The notes: generated by a model not told the origin, from the sequence alone. Counted from the first letter of the stretch, positions 26,980 through 36,726 are shown. The stretch: 64,000 nt of DNA from Phycisphaeraceae bacterium (GCA_019636695.1 JAHBXD010000003.1:124001-188000), one strand, 5' to 3'. A program made the numbers and translations.

Positions 26980-27010
26980 GTGTACCGCCCCTCGGTGAGG
27001 GGCGGCACAC
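26980..27010 (-). terminator. Intrinsic terminator after trmL
   Basis: On the minus strand a CT-rich tract (CTCTCTCTCCTCC) leads to a 9-bp stem CCGCCCCTC / GAGGGGCGG with four more outer pairs, then ACTTTTTG. It lies about 120 nt after the trmL stop. Confidence 0.8.
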
Positions 27011-27130
27011 TGGAGGAGAGAGAGATCTGTGTGGGTCGAATCCAACGTGTCGTCGCCTATCCATACGCACAATCCGGGGAACGAGTTCGCCCGTGTTTGT
27101 CAAGTGCCAAGCGGCAAATTAGGACCCAAC

Positions 27131-27637
27131 TCACGGAAGATTCAGAGAAAACCCTGCGTCAATTCCTACTATTTTGCGAACAAGCAGCTGCCGAACGCCC
27201 TCGTACGCGACGGTGCAGGCCACGGTCGCGAGATTGAGGGAACGTTCTCCCGGGAGCATGGGCAGTCGCACGGTTGCCGGTTCTTGCCCGGTAAGAATTT
27301 GCTCGGGCAGGCCGGAGGTCTCCGGCCCGAAAATGAAGTGGTCGCCTGGGGCGAGTTCGGCATCGAAGAGGCAGACGCGCCCTCGGGTGGAAAGAAACCA
27401 TCGGCGCGCACCCGCAGTCGCGGCGACATAGGTGGACCAGTCTGCGTGCTCGAACAGCGTCAGCCGAGGCCAGTAGTCAAGCCCGGCGCGGCGGCAGGCT
27501 TTTTCTGAAATCTCGAATCCCAGTGGGTGGATGAGGTGCAGGGCGCAGCCGAGTGCCACGCACGTACGACCGATGTTCCCCGTGTTGTTGGGAATCTCGG
27601 GCCGGTAGAGCACGATGTGGAAGAGCGGTTGCGCCAC
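27131..27637 (-). CDS. trmL: tRNA 2'-O-methyltransferase, TrmL type
   Basis: 168-residue SPOUT enzyme that 2'-O-methylates the wobble base of some leucine tRNAs using SAM. Motifs: HIVLYRPEIPNNTGNIGRTC (N-terminal motif 1), FIFGPETSGLPEQIL (motif 2), and MLPGERSLNLATVACTVAYE (motif 3), which form the SAM-binding trefoil knot. Length fits the minimal TrmL form. It starts 15 nt after the stop of the thioredoxin-fold gene and should be its operon partner. Confidence 0.9.
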   Translation of the reverse strand: MAQPLFHIVLYRPEIPNNTGNIGRTCVALGCALHLIHPLGFEISEKACRRAGLDYWPRLTLFEHADWSTYVAATAGARRWFLSTRGRVCLFDAELAPGDHFIFGPETSGLPEQILTGQEPATVRLPMLPGERSLNLATVACTVAYEGVRQLLVRKIVGIDAGFSLNLP

Positions 27638-27652
27638 GGGCGCGCGACCCCG

Positions 27653-28942
27653 TTAACGCGGATTGGTCCGGATGTACTCATCCTCAGCGGCCCGGCGAGC
27701 CCTGATGCCCGGATCAACCCGAAGTACCTGATCGACCGCGGCATCAAAGGACGACGTAAGCGGGTTGCCGTGCCAGCGAAGGATGCCGTCAGAACTGATT
27801 ACCGCGGCGTAGGCCTCGGGGGATTGCGACTGATAGGACATCTGCCCGCCTCGAACCGCCGAGAGCATGGTGTTGGCAAGGTCGGCCGTGAGCCAGTGTT
27901 GAAGTCGACGAGTCTGGATCATGCCCATGAGCGTTTGGCCCAGGCGGAGCGTCTCGGCGGATGTGTCGGTTTCGCCGAACCCCGACTGTGCGGAGAAGCT
28001 GGAGACCACCCCGATCACGATGAGGTCTCGTCCGCGGGCGCGGTAGAGGCGGTCCATGTTGGACATCACCCGCTCGTAGGTCCGGGGGTGATCCGGGTGC
28101 CAGAAATACACGACGGTCGCCCGTCCGGCCCGCGATGGCTGCACCGGCGGGAACATGCCCGCGGCCGGAGGGATCGGCACGGCGATGGGCGAAGCCTGTT
28201 GTGAAACGACGGGGTTGTTGGGATCGACCGGGAGCCTAGGCCAGGTGATGTTGAGCCAGTCTTCGGCCGCAGGGGGAATGAACGGAAGGTCAGGAAGTAT
28301 GCGGAAGTCGACTTCGGGATTGATGGCATCCGTCGCACGGAAGGCCTCGTCACGCTGCCGGCGTTCGGCTTCGAGGCGATCGGTGAGCCGCTCGGCCTGA
28401 GCACGAGTCTCGCCGATCAGTTCTTGAACAGCAGGGGCCACCGCGGCGTTGGTGATATCGGCGTAGCGCAACTGGCCCGCGCGATCGAAGACGTAGAAAT
28501 CGGGGTCTTGATCGACGTGGAGCATTTCGCGGAAAGCGCCGGTATGGTCGAACGCAACGAGGGAGCGAAGTTCAGCGGCGCGGCGAGCCGCCTCTTCGGC
28601 GTTAAAGCCGCGCGGGTTATGGACGGCGATCGTGACCAGACCGCGTTCGCCGTACTGGTCCTGCAGATCCTTGAGAATGGACAGCGCGCGCACGGATGGT
28701 TGGTACCACCTTGCCCACGTGCAGACCACGACGACTTTGCCGGCGAAATCGGCCTCGGTGAACGGTTTTTCAAGGCCGTGCCAGTCGGTGAGATGGCTCC
28801 AAAGCCCCTCGGGGGCGGGCTTGCGCTCCATGGCATCAAGGGTCGCGCGACGCTCGCCGGCGCCCTCGCGTTCGATGTCGGCTTGGGCAATCCCGACCAT
28901 GCACCCCGCCAACATCAACACTGCCCAACGGCGAATCGACAT
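27653..28942 (-). CDS. Exported protein with two thioredoxin-fold domains lacking CxxC
   Basis: 429 residues with a signal peptide ending near AQA. The first TlpA-like domain (about 50-175) has KVVVVCTWARWYQPSVRAL, where the usual WCxxC is WYQPS. The second (about 290-425) has TVVYFWHPDHPRTYERVM, where the motif is HPDHP, and DGILRWHGNPLTS. Both cis-Pro/strand patterns remain. Neither domain has a redox cysteine pair, so disulfide exchange is unlikely; binding or chaperone use is a guess. A linker with coiled-coil character and a Pro-rich stretch join the domains. Confidence 0.75.
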   Translation of the reverse strand: MSIRRWAVLMLAGCMVGIAQADIEREGAGERRATLDAMERKPAPEGLWSHLTDWHGLEKPFTEADFAGKVVVVCTWARWYQPSVRALSILKDLQDQYGERGLVTIAVHNPRGFNAEEAARRAAELRSLVAFDHTGAFREMLHVDQDPDFYVFDRAGQLRYADITNAAVAPAVQELIGETRAQAERLTDRLEAERRQRDEAFRATDAINPEVDFRILPDLPFIPPAAEDWLNITWPRLPVDPNNPVVSQQASPIAVPIPPAAGMFPPVQPSRAGRATVVYFWHPDHPRTYERVMSNMDRLYRARGRDLIVIGVVSSFSAQSGFGETDTSAETLRLGQTLMGMIQTRRLQHWLTADLANTMLSAVRGGQMSYQSQSPEAYAAVISSDGILRWHGNPLTSSFDAAVDQVLRVDPGIRARRAAEDEYIRTNPR

Positions 28943-29109
28943 CGCAACCTCCTGTGAGTCCGGAACCGCCGCACGAGCAGTCGCATCGAGCGGGCCATCT
29001 CGAACGGACCGTCAAATGGAGATTCGCACTGACGGGCGCACGGGATCGCTTGTATTGTAACGGAGCCGACACTACGAAGTTCGAGCAGAACCCATGCATC
29101 CTGCTGCGG

Positions 29110-29976
29110 TCATGCGTTCAGTCTCGAACCGAGGACGTAAAGTGCGATTGATGCCGCAACGGTGACATTGAGGGAATCGACCCCCGGGGCCATGGGGATT
29201 CTCACCCGTCTGTCGGCAATCTGAAGCCAGTCGTGGCTCAGGCCCGGGCCTTCAGGTCCGAGAAGCAGAGCCGTCTTGTGGGTGGAATTGCCTAGGCATG
29301 GCGAGAGGTTCTCCAACGCATCAGGAGACATCGCAATAGTGGTGAACCCCGCTTCGAGGAGTTGCTGTCGCAGCGCGTTCGACGAGGGTTTTCCCCAGTT
29401 CCAGGGAACGTGAAAAACCTGTCCCATGGAGACCCGGATGGCCTTGCGGTAGAGCGGATCGCAGCATCCAGGAGTCAAGAGCACCGCAGCACGGGGCCCT
29501 CCGAGGGCCGCAACCGAGCGGAAGATGCCACCGACATTGTCATGGTTGGCAAGATCGACAAGGACAACGACAAGATCCGCTCGGGCAAGCAGGTCCGTTG
29601 CATTGGTTGCGGGCGGACGCTTGCCGCAGGCCAGCATGCCCCGATGGACATGGAAGCCGGTGATGGTGTCCATGAGTTCCTGGGCGACGACCATGAGAGG
29701 CGGCGTATGCAGTGCGGGTTTGACGAGCTGCTCGATGCGGCGAAGTCGGGCGGGCGTGGTGAGAACGGACTCAACCTGGAATGTGGACCGCAAAAGTTGC
29801 GCGATGACGAGTTCGCCCTCGGCGATGAAGCGCCCTTTGTCGTCATTTGGTGCGCCGGGAGTGCGATCGGGGTTATGGGATGCTCGGAGCCAGGCGTCCT
29901 TCTGGTTGAGGTAGGGCGTCAGGCGTGGATCGGCCGGATCTTCGATGAAGATGGCGTGCAGAGGGGTATCGGTCAT
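29110..29976 (-). CDS. TrmH/SpoU-family RNA 2'-O-methyltransferase
   Basis: 288 residues. An N-terminal substrate-binding domain (DKGRFIAEGELVIAQLL, MLACGKRP) precedes the SPOUT domain with LVDLANHDNVGGIFRSVAAL (motif 1), ALLLGPEGPGLSHDWL (motif 2) and IPMAPGVDSLNVTVAASIALY (motif 3). It should methylate a ribose in rRNA or tRNA; the exact site cannot be told. ATG 29976 was chosen because the domain starts there and the upstream frame collides with uppP. It is divergent from uppP with 58 nt between starts. Confidence 0.9.
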   Translation of the reverse strand: MTDTPLHAIFIEDPADPRLTPYLNQKDAWLRASHNPDRTPGAPNDDKGRFIAEGELVIAQLLRSTFQVESVLTTPARLRRIEQLVKPALHTPPLMVVAQELMDTITGFHVHRGMLACGKRPPATNATDLLARADLVVVLVDLANHDNVGGIFRSVAALGGPRAAVLLTPGCCDPLYRKAIRVSMGQVFHVPWNWGKPSSNALRQQLLEAGFTTIAMSPDALENLSPCLGNSTHKTALLLGPEGPGLSHDWLQIADRRVRIPMAPGVDSLNVTVAASIALYVLGSRLNA

Positions 29977-30034
29977 CGCCGACACTCTACAGTCGGCGGG
30001 AATACGAACGAAGACTACGGAGGAGGCACCGGCC

Positions 30035-30913
30035 GTGGAATGGTGGCAAGCGATCATCCTCGGCCTGGTGGAAGGGATCACCGAGTATCTTCCGGTCAGT
30101 TCGACGGGACATCTGATCATTGCGTCGTCGCTGATGGGCCTGGATGACCCGGCGGAACGGCACGCGATCAATGCCTTCAACATTGTGATTCAAGGCGGGG
30201 CGATTCTCGCTGTGATCGGGTTGTATTGGCCGAGTATCTGGCGGATGCTCCGCGGCCTGGCCGGGAAGGACCAAGGGGGGCTGCGGCTGGCGTTGGCCAT
30301 CTTGGTTGCCTTTGCGCCGGCCGCAGTACTGGGTGTGTTGCTTGAGCCGGTGATCGAGCGGCACCTCTTCAGTCTCGGCCCGGTGGTCTTGGCGCTGGCG
30401 CTCGGCGGTGTGCTGATGATCGGCCTGGATCGGCGCATCATCGCCCCGGGAAGACTGAGTGAACGCCCCGGCCCCATGCGTGGGACAACCGACGTGACTT
30501 TGAAACAGGCGTTGGTGATCGGTGTGATTCAGTGCTTTGCGATGTGGCCCGGCATGAGCCGATCGATGATGACGATCTGCGGCGGGGTGCTGGTGGGGCT
30601 GCGGCCGCGCCAGGCTGCGGAGTTCAGCTTTCTTCTCGGGCTGCCGACGCTCGGCGGAGCGACGGTCTACAAACTGTACAAGAACCTGCACGAATCGAAG
30701 CAACATGGTGTGCCCAATCTTTTTGAGACCCTGGGTTGGAGCAACGTGATGCTGGGCATGCTGGTTGCGATGATCGCGGCGGCCATCGCGGTGAAGTGGC
30801 TCGTGCGATTCCTGAATCGCCACGGGCTTGAGCCGTTCGGGTGGTATCGGCTCTGCGTCGCCGCGGTGTTGCTGGCGCTGGGCGTAGCTGGAGTGGTGCG
30901 CGTCGTCGCGTGA
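30035..30913 (+). CDS. uppP: Undecaprenyl-diphosphate phosphatase
   Basis: 292-residue membrane enzyme (BacA) that recycles the lipid carrier for peptidoglycan and O-antigen synthesis. Catalytic signatures are GLVEGITEYLPVSSTGHL (residues about 9-26) and MWPGMSRSMMTICGG near residue 175, with eight or so membrane segments. Start GTG 30035 is preferred because GGAGG precedes it at 9 nt and the protein then opens with VEWWQAIILGLVEG as in the family. Confidence 0.95.
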   Translation: MEWWQAIILGLVEGITEYLPVSSTGHLIIASSLMGLDDPAERHAINAFNIVIQGGAILAVIGLYWPSIWRMLRGLAGKDQGGLRLALAILVAFAPAAVLGVLLEPVIERHLFSLGPVVLALALGGVLMIGLDRRIIAPGRLSERPGPMRGTTDVTLKQALVIGVIQCFAMWPGMSRSMMTICGGVLVGLRPRQAAEFSFLLGLPTLGGATVYKLYKNLHESKQHGVPNLFETLGWSNVMLGMLVAMIAAAIAVKWLVRFLNRHGLEPFGWYRLCVAAVLLALGVAGVVRVVA

Positions 30914-31021
30914 TCTTCGGTAGATACCTGCCGATGCGGGATCAGGCGGGGTACACTCGTCCCGCGGCGGCGGGCGACAGCCCGCGAAGCGTTGAACGCC
31001 TTCTAAGGCTGGAGCCACGCC

Positions 31022-32299
31022 ATGAACACGCCATCGGCCCTTTCATCGAGTTTTGACGCCAGAACTGATGCAACGCTGCGCATGCTGCGCGAGAGCGGGC
31101 AATACAAGCACCTGCAGGTGCTCGATTCGCCGATGGACGCTGTTGTAAGGATGCGCGGGGCCGATGGTCGGCATTTTGAGGCCCTGTGCTTCTGCTCGAA
31201 CAACTATCTCGGGCTGGCCAACCACCCTGAAGTGGTCGAGGCCGGCATCGAAGCCCTTCGTGCCTACGGCGCGGGAACGGCGAGCGTGCGGTTCATCTGC
31301 GGCACGTTTGAACCGCACGAGCGGCTGGAAGCCACGATCGCGCGGTATATGGGCACGGAATCGTCGTACACGTTCGTTTCGTGCTGGACGGCGACGGAAG
31401 CACTTTTCCCGACGTTCTGCGAGCCGGGCGATGTGATCATTTCAGACGAACTGAACCACGCGTGCATCATCGATGCGATGCGGCTGACGCCGGTGATCAA
31501 GAAGGGTGTGCTGAAGGCGGTGTATCGGCACAGCGACCTTGACGACCTTGAGCGCCGGTTGCGCGAGGCTCAGGACAACGAAGAATGCACGGGCCAGGCG
31601 TGGGTGGTGACCGACGGCGTGTTCAGCATGGAGGGAGACATTGCCGATCTGCCCGGCATTCGCGCGCTCTGCGACAAATATGACGCGAAGCTCATCGTAG
31701 ATGATTCGCACGGGCACGGCGTGATGGGGCGCACCGGCCGCGGAACGCACGAGCACTGGGGCATGCTTCCCGGCGGAGATTCTTCGGTCGACAACGCGCA
31801 GGCCGATGACATCGACCCGCTGCGCGCGGTCGACTATTTCACGGGAACATTGGGCAAAGCCCTGGGAGGCGGGGCGGGTGGGTTCGTTGCCGGCCCGAAG
31901 CGAGGTATCGAACTCCTGGTGCAGCGCGGTCGTCCGACGCTTTTTTCCAACGCGCTGCCGGTGACGGTGGCGTGCAGCGCCAATGCGGCGATCGAGATTC
32001 TCATGCGCGAACCGCAACGGGTGCAGCGCCTGAAGGACAATGTCGCCTATGCTCGGGCGAGAATTCGCGAGGCAGGACTGGAAGTGCTGGAATCGCCCAC
32101 AGCGATCTGCCCGATCATCGTCCACGATACGGCCCGCGCAATCGCGATGAGCAAGCGCCTGCTGGAGAAAGGCGTTTTCGTCATCGGCTTCGGCTATCCG
32201 GTGGTGCCCGAAGGGCACGCCCGGCTGCGCGTGCAGATCTCGGCGGCGCACACCACCGAGCACATTGATGCGCTGGTCTCGGCTTTGCGTTCGCTGTGA
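31022..32299 (+). CDS. Glycine C-acetyltransferase-like PLP enzyme (KBL/AONS family)
   Basis: 425 residues of the alpha-oxoamine synthase family. Seen: CSNNYLGLANHPEVVEA, RFICGTFEPHERLEATIA, IVDDSHGHGVMGRTGRGTHEH and the PLP lysine K279 in YFTGTLGKALGGGAGGF. SHGHGVMG and RFICGT favour 2-amino-3-ketobutyrate CoA ligase (threonine breakdown) over 8-amino-7-oxononanoate synthase. Threonine dehydrogenase, its usual partner, is not adjacent, so the assignment is moderate. An insertion of about 20 residues after the PLP Asp (DSSVDNAQADD) is uncommon. Confidence 0.85.
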   Translation: MNTPSALSSSFDARTDATLRMLRESGQYKHLQVLDSPMDAVVRMRGADGRHFEALCFCSNNYLGLANHPEVVEAGIEALRAYGAGTASVRFICGTFEPHERLEATIARYMGTESSYTFVSCWTATEALFPTFCEPGDVIISDELNHACIIDAMRLTPVIKKGVLKAVYRHSDLDDLERRLREAQDNEECTGQAWVVTDGVFSMEGDIADLPGIRALCDKYDAKLIVDDSHGHGVMGRTGRGTHEHWGMLPGGDSSVDNAQADDIDPLRAVDYFTGTLGKALGGGAGGFVAGPKRGIELLVQRGRPTLFSNALPVTVACSANAAIEILMREPQRVQRLKDNVAYARARIREAGLEVLESPTAICPIIVHDTARAIAMSKRLLEKGVFVIGFGYPVVPEGHARLRVQISAAHTTEHIDALVSALRSL

Positions 32300-32341
32300 A
32301 CAGCGCGCGGGCCGCCGAACCGCCGGCTCGAAGCAAAGGCA

Positions 32342-33214
32342 TCACACGGTGCAGATGCGCACGGCCTGGCGAAGGCTCTCGATCGGGTCGCGGGAGGGGA
32401 TGAACTCCTGCCCGAAGTAGCCTTCAAAGCCCGTGTCGGCAATCGCCCGACAAATGGCGGGATAGTGCAGTTCCTGGGTGTCGTCGATCTCGCGCCGCCC
32501 GGGCACGCCGCCGGTGTGATAGTGGCCGATGAATGCGGCATTGTCGCGGATCGTGCGAATGACATCGCCCTCCATGATCTGCATGTGGTAGATGTCATAG
32601 AGCAGTTTGCACCGCTCCGAGCCGACGCCCTTGACAACCTCGACCCCCCACCATGTTCGGTCGGCGTGATAGTCCTTGTGATCGACCCGGCTGTTGAGCA
32701 ATTCCATGATGATCGTCACGCCGTGACGCTCGGCCAGCGGCTTGATGCGGTTCAATCCGAGGATGCAGTTCCGAATGCCTTCGTCATCGCTCATGCCGCG
32801 ACGGTTGCCGCTGAAGACGATCATGTTCGGAATTCCCGCGGCTGCAATCAGCGGGAGCAGTCGCTCGCTCTCGGCGACGAAACGATCGTGCAGTTCGGCG
32901 CGATTGAGCCCATCGGCGATGGATGTCGGCCCGTTGGCCACCGCGCACACGAGGCCGTATCGGGCGGGAACGAGCCATTCGGCTTCCCCGAGCAACTCGA
33001 CGCTGCGCAGCCCTAAGTCACGCGCGGCGGCACAGAGTTCGTTCAAGTCCATCCGGCCGTAGCACCATCGGCAGACCGACTGTTTGAGGCGCCCCTGTGC
33101 AACCGGTTGATGAGACGGAGGGATCGTCGGCTCCGGTACCGCCGACGCCGCGGCCGTGGCCGCGGCCGTTACCACGCCCACCGTCGTCGCGCCGATGAAC
33201 TCGCGTCGGTGCAT
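32342..33214 (-). CDS. Tat-exported TIM-barrel protein (hydroxypyruvate isomerase-like)
   Basis: 290 residues. The N-terminus MHRREFIGATTVG is a Tat-type signal. The rest is an AP endonuclease 2/sugar isomerase TIM barrel with LRSVELLGEAEW, NMIVFSGNRRGM, IIMELLNSRVDHKDYH, LLYDIYHMQIMEGD and GYFGQEFIP; Glu, Asp and His on these strands are the expected metal ligands. The family includes hydroxypyruvate isomerase, and Tat-exported members are abundant in planctomycetes. Substrate unknown. It is convergent with the PLP enzyme and follows the TolC-like gene by only 18 nt on the same strand. Confidence 0.85.
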   Translation of the reverse strand: MHRREFIGATTVGVVTAAATAAASAVPEPTIPPSHQPVAQGRLKQSVCRWCYGRMDLNELCAAARDLGLRSVELLGEAEWLVPARYGLVCAVANGPTSIADGLNRAELHDRFVAESERLLPLIAAAGIPNMIVFSGNRRGMSDDEGIRNCILGLNRIKPLAERHGVTIIMELLNSRVDHKDYHADRTWWGVEVVKGVGSERCKLLYDIYHMQIMEGDVIRTIRDNAAFIGHYHTGGVPGRREIDDTQELHYPAICRAIADTGFEGYFGQEFIPSRDPIESLRQAVRICTV

Positions 33215-33232
33215 CGTGGCCTCCTTGGTCTT

Positions 33233-35017
33233 TCATCGACGCGAAGCGCCGGGATTGTCCGGAACGACGAACCGAATGCGGTTGCGTTCGAGCAGCAGGC
33301 CCATCGCCGAATGCAGTTCTGCGATGGAGACGTTGTAATCGACCATCGCCTGTACTTCCGCGCGCTCGGCGTTGGCCAGGCCCTCCTGGCGGTTCAACTC
33401 GACCTCGAGGCGCTCGATGGTGAATCCGCCGGTTGTGCGTTTCTGTGTGAGCAAGACTCGAAGCGTCTCGGCGGCGGCAAGTCTCGCGATCTTGCGCTGT
33501 TCGATGAGCTGGTAACTGGTGACGGCGTTGTCGAGCGCGTTCTTGACCTCAAGCGTGACCTGCTGCACCGTGTTTTTGAATGACAACACGGCCTGCTCGC
33601 GTTCGAGTGATCGCTGCCGAAAGAGGGCCTCCGCCGAACGGTTGCCGATAGGCTGCTCAAAAAACAAGCCCACGAGAAAGTCGATGAACTGGGCATCGAC
33701 CGATTCTTCATATGCTCCGCCGAGTCGGCGGTCGAGCGCGTTGATCCGCGTCTGCAGGCGCAGGTCGAGTTGCGGCAGGCGGCGATTGTCGGCCACGAGA
33801 CGCCGGACTGTCGCATCGTCGATCGATAGGATCGCCTGATCGATCTCAGGGCGGTGCTCGATCGCCGAAGCGATGGCATCGGCGATGCTGTAGACGATCG
33901 GCGCATCAGGCGCATCGTTCAAGGGCAACAGCAAAACCTGCCCGCTGACCGGAAGATGCGGATCGTTGATCAACACCTTAAGGCGATCACTCGATCGGCG
34001 CAGCAGGTTCTGCGCGCTGATCAGGTTCGCCCGGCGCTCTTCCACGCGGGCCGAAGCACTGGCCACCTGGGCCGGATCGGCATCCAGACCGCTGCGCGCC
34101 CGAACCTGGCCGAAAACCTCCACGCCGCGATCGAGCAGGCTCTTGAGGATGAGCACATCGCGATGGGCCTGAAGCAGCCGCCAATATTCTCGCTCGGTCT
34201 CGAGCGCGATCCGGATGACGTCGCGTTTGAGGAGCGCAATCGCCTCGCGCTCAGCATTCTTGGCAAGGCGCACCTCGGCCAGGGTCACGTCCGATCCGAA
34301 CCCCCGCAACAGGGGGAGGTCGAACTGAAGCGAGGTATCCATGTCGTGCGATGGATTGGGCTTGCTGAAAAAGCCTGATTCCTCAAGCTCCGAATACCGG
34401 AAGCGATGTTGCACGCTGAACTGGCCACCCGTCACCAGTTGCCGCCGGAACCCCGAATTGAAGGTAATGCTGTCTTCTTTACGGGTGCGTTCCTGCAGGA
34501 ACAGCGGCGAAGTGCCTCGGTCGGCCGTGGGTCGGCGCGTACGTTCGGCTTCGAGACTTGCTGAAAATACCCAGTCGAAGGCGGCTTCGGCCTGTTGCAC
34601 CTGGGCTTCGTTGACGGCCGGCGCCAGTCGGGCAAACTGAACCTGCAGGTTGTTCTGAACGGCCAGCCGGATCGCGTCTTCGAGGGTGATGCCGACCGTC
34701 CGCACCACCTGCCCCTGAAGGTCTTCGCCCATCGGCAGATGCTCGGCGTCGAAATTCCACGACTGCGGCCCTGCCAAGGCGTCGAGCTCACGTACCCGTG
34801 TCTGCAAGTTCATGTCACGGATGAAAGCTTCGAGCGAACTCTCCCGCTGGGTGAGTGTTCGGTCGGGTGCGCGTGCGGGGGCCGCCAGTTCACGACGGAC
34901 TGTTTCCACCAAGCTGCGGCGGAGCGTTTCCTCCGTCCGAACGTCGCGGAACGGCGTTGCACACCCCGCACTGAGCACTAGCACGCCGGCGAGCACTCCC
35001 GCCGACAAACTCTTCAT
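33233..35017 (-). CDS. TolC-family outer-membrane efflux lipoprotein
   Basis: 594 residues. A lipoprotein signal (SAGVLAGVLVLSAGCATP) is followed by an OEP/TolC-type region with two repeats: LEDAIRLAVQNNLQVQFARL ... REYWRLLQAHRDVLILKSLL and IASAIEHRPEIDQAILSID ... LEVKNALDNAVTSYQLIEQ. Long helices and beta strands (RYSELEESGFF, LDLRLQTRINALD) fit a trimeric channel that takes cargo from an inner-membrane exporter. No exporter or fusion protein is adjacent. ATG 35017 gives the clean lipoprotein start; ATG 35032 is possible. Confidence 0.85.
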   Translation of the reverse strand: MKSLSAGVLAGVLVLSAGCATPFRDVRTEETLRRSLVETVRRELAAPARAPDRTLTQRESSLEAFIRDMNLQTRVRELDALAGPQSWNFDAEHLPMGEDLQGQVVRTVGITLEDAIRLAVQNNLQVQFARLAPAVNEAQVQQAEAAFDWVFSASLEAERTRRPTADRGTSPLFLQERTRKEDSITFNSGFRRQLVTGGQFSVQHRFRYSELEESGFFSKPNPSHDMDTSLQFDLPLLRGFGSDVTLAEVRLAKNAEREAIALLKRDVIRIALETEREYWRLLQAHRDVLILKSLLDRGVEVFGQVRARSGLDADPAQVASASARVEERRANLISAQNLLRRSSDRLKVLINDPHLPVSGQVLLLPLNDAPDAPIVYSIADAIASAIEHRPEIDQAILSIDDATVRRLVADNRRLPQLDLRLQTRINALDRRLGGAYEESVDAQFIDFLVGLFFEQPIGNRSAEALFRQRSLEREQAVLSFKNTVQQVTLEVKNALDNAVTSYQLIEQRKIARLAAAETLRVLLTQKRTTGGFTIERLEVELNRQEGLANAERAEVQAMVDYNVSIAELHSAMGLLLERNRIRFVVPDNPGASRR

Positions 35018-35249
35018 GGTGCATCTGGTCATAGGGTCATAAGGAGGATCTTCCGGGCGATCCGGACCCGCCGCGACACGACCCGGGAAAAGCCCGGAGC
35101 CTTGCGCAACTCGCGGCGGTTCGCCCGACACACGCCCGGCGCCGACCGCTACACTTCGGGCGATCATATGACGCACACGGCTTCCCGTCCCGACCTCAGG
35201 AAGTTCCCGGGGTTGGTTCAAGGAACAATCGTCAGCCACGGAGGCGCCC

Positions 35250-36680
35250 ATGACCACACGCTCGACCCCCCCCAACGGCCCTTCCCGTCGCATGCTTGCC
35301 CCGGCCGGGCGCCGGCTGGTCGCCGTCGTCGCCGGGTTGACAATCGCATCGTTCTCGGCGCTTGCCGACGTCACGACCGTGCCCGCGCGGTATGTCGTCG
35401 TGCTCGCCAATGACGTCCCACTGCGATGCGGCGATCTCGACCGCTTCTATCGGGTGGGGCATTTGCGTCAGGGAACGGTGCTTCGCGTTGATGGTGAGGG
35501 CGCGGGATGGCTGCGCGTGGAGTATCCGGCGGGTTCGAGCGCATTTGTTCCGCTTTCAGAAGCCGCAGCAACGGCTGACGGCAAGAGCGTTCGTCTGACG
35601 TCACCGAGCCGGCTGCGGGCGGCAAATGTCGTTGGCGGTCTGAGCAAGAGTTGGAAGTCGCTTCTGGATGAGCCGCTTCCTGCGGGTACTGAACTTCGGC
35701 TGATGGAACACGTCAAGGACGATTCCGGGACGCTTGTGGGGTATCGCGTGGCTACGCCACGCCCCGCCCGCGCCTACTTGCATTCTCAGTTCGTACGGGC
35801 GGCGACGCAGGCCGAAGCCCAGACGTATGTCTCTACCCCTGCGGGGAGCGACATCTTGGCGACCCCTGAACCGGTACGCCGTACCAGTGAAACCCCTGAG
35901 CCACAACCCGGCTCGAACAACGTCCCAGGCACAACGCCGCCCGCATCGAGCGGGGATCAGACCCCGGCAGTCGATACGTCACTGCTCACACCTGAGCCTG
36001 TTCGGCCCGTTGAACGACCGGCAAGCGATCCTATCGCCGATCAACCGAGCACACCCCCTGCCGCGACGATCGATCAGGCAACCGGCGAAGGCATCGCGCA
36101 GGCGCCAGCAGCTCGAGATGTGCGATTGACTTTGGTTGAGCTTGAGAGGGCCTATCAGGCGCTGATTCAGCAGCCCCCGGAAACTGCCGAGTTCGAGGAA
36201 CTGCACGAACAGTTCAGGCACGCGCTCGGCGATCTTGAACCCGGGCCGTTGAATGACAATCTGCGCAGACGTGTCGAGGCCCGGATCCAGTGGATCGAGT
36301 TTCGAATCCAGACACGCGATGATGTCCGACGCGTGACGGAACGAAGCGATGAAGGCAAGGCCCAGATCGAGGCGATGCGTCGTCGGATTGAACAAGCCGA
36401 AGCCGCGGGTGGGTACACGATCGTCGGTCGGCTGGCATCGAGCGCAATTTATGACGGCGCGCGATTGCCGCTCCTGCTTGCACTGCGCTCGGTGGAGGGG
36501 CAGCCGCGAACCTTGGCATACATCCGTATCACGGATGCCAATCGGCACATCCTGACGCACCTCGGGCAGGTTGTCGGAGTCGTGGGCGATCTCCGCCAGG
36601 CGCCTGATTACCCAACGCTACGGGAAGTCGTGGTACGTCGTATCGACACGATTACGCAGCCCACCCCATCGGATCGCTGA
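35250..36680 (+). CDS. Exported protein with N-terminal SH3-type domains
   Basis: 476 residues. The signal peptide (LVAVVAGLTIASFSALA) precedes two SH3b-like units: ANDVPLRCGDLDRFYRVGHL ... GAGWLRVEYP (about 50-100) and SPSRLRAANVV ... VGYRVATPRPARAYL (about 115-180). A Pro/Thr/Ser-rich low-complexity linker (190-290) and a helical C-terminal part (295-470) follow. Bacterial SH3 units often bind the cell wall. GGAGG lies 6 nt before the ATG. It is divergent from the TolC-like gene, with about 230 nt between starts. Family otherwise unrecognised. Confidence 0.72.
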   Translation: MTTRSTPPNGPSRRMLAPAGRRLVAVVAGLTIASFSALADVTTVPARYVVVLANDVPLRCGDLDRFYRVGHLRQGTVLRVDGEGAGWLRVEYPAGSSAFVPLSEAAATADGKSVRLTSPSRLRAANVVGGLSKSWKSLLDEPLPAGTELRLMEHVKDDSGTLVGYRVATPRPARAYLHSQFVRAATQAEAQTYVSTPAGSDILATPEPVRRTSETPEPQPGSNNVPGTTPPASSGDQTPAVDTSLLTPEPVRPVERPASDPIADQPSTPPAATIDQATGEGIAQAPAARDVRLTLVELERAYQALIQQPPETAEFEELHEQFRHALGDLEPGPLNDNLRRRVEARIQWIEFRIQTRDDVRRVTERSDEGKAQIEAMRRRIEQAEAAGGYTIVGRLASSAIYDGARLPLLLALRSVEGQPRTLAYIRITDANRHILTHLGQVVGVVGDLRQAPDYPTLREVVVRRIDTITQPTPSDR

Positions 36681-36726
36681 CGCCTGCCGTCGGACGATTG
36701 CTGCTTGACCTTCAGGAGCGCCTTCG

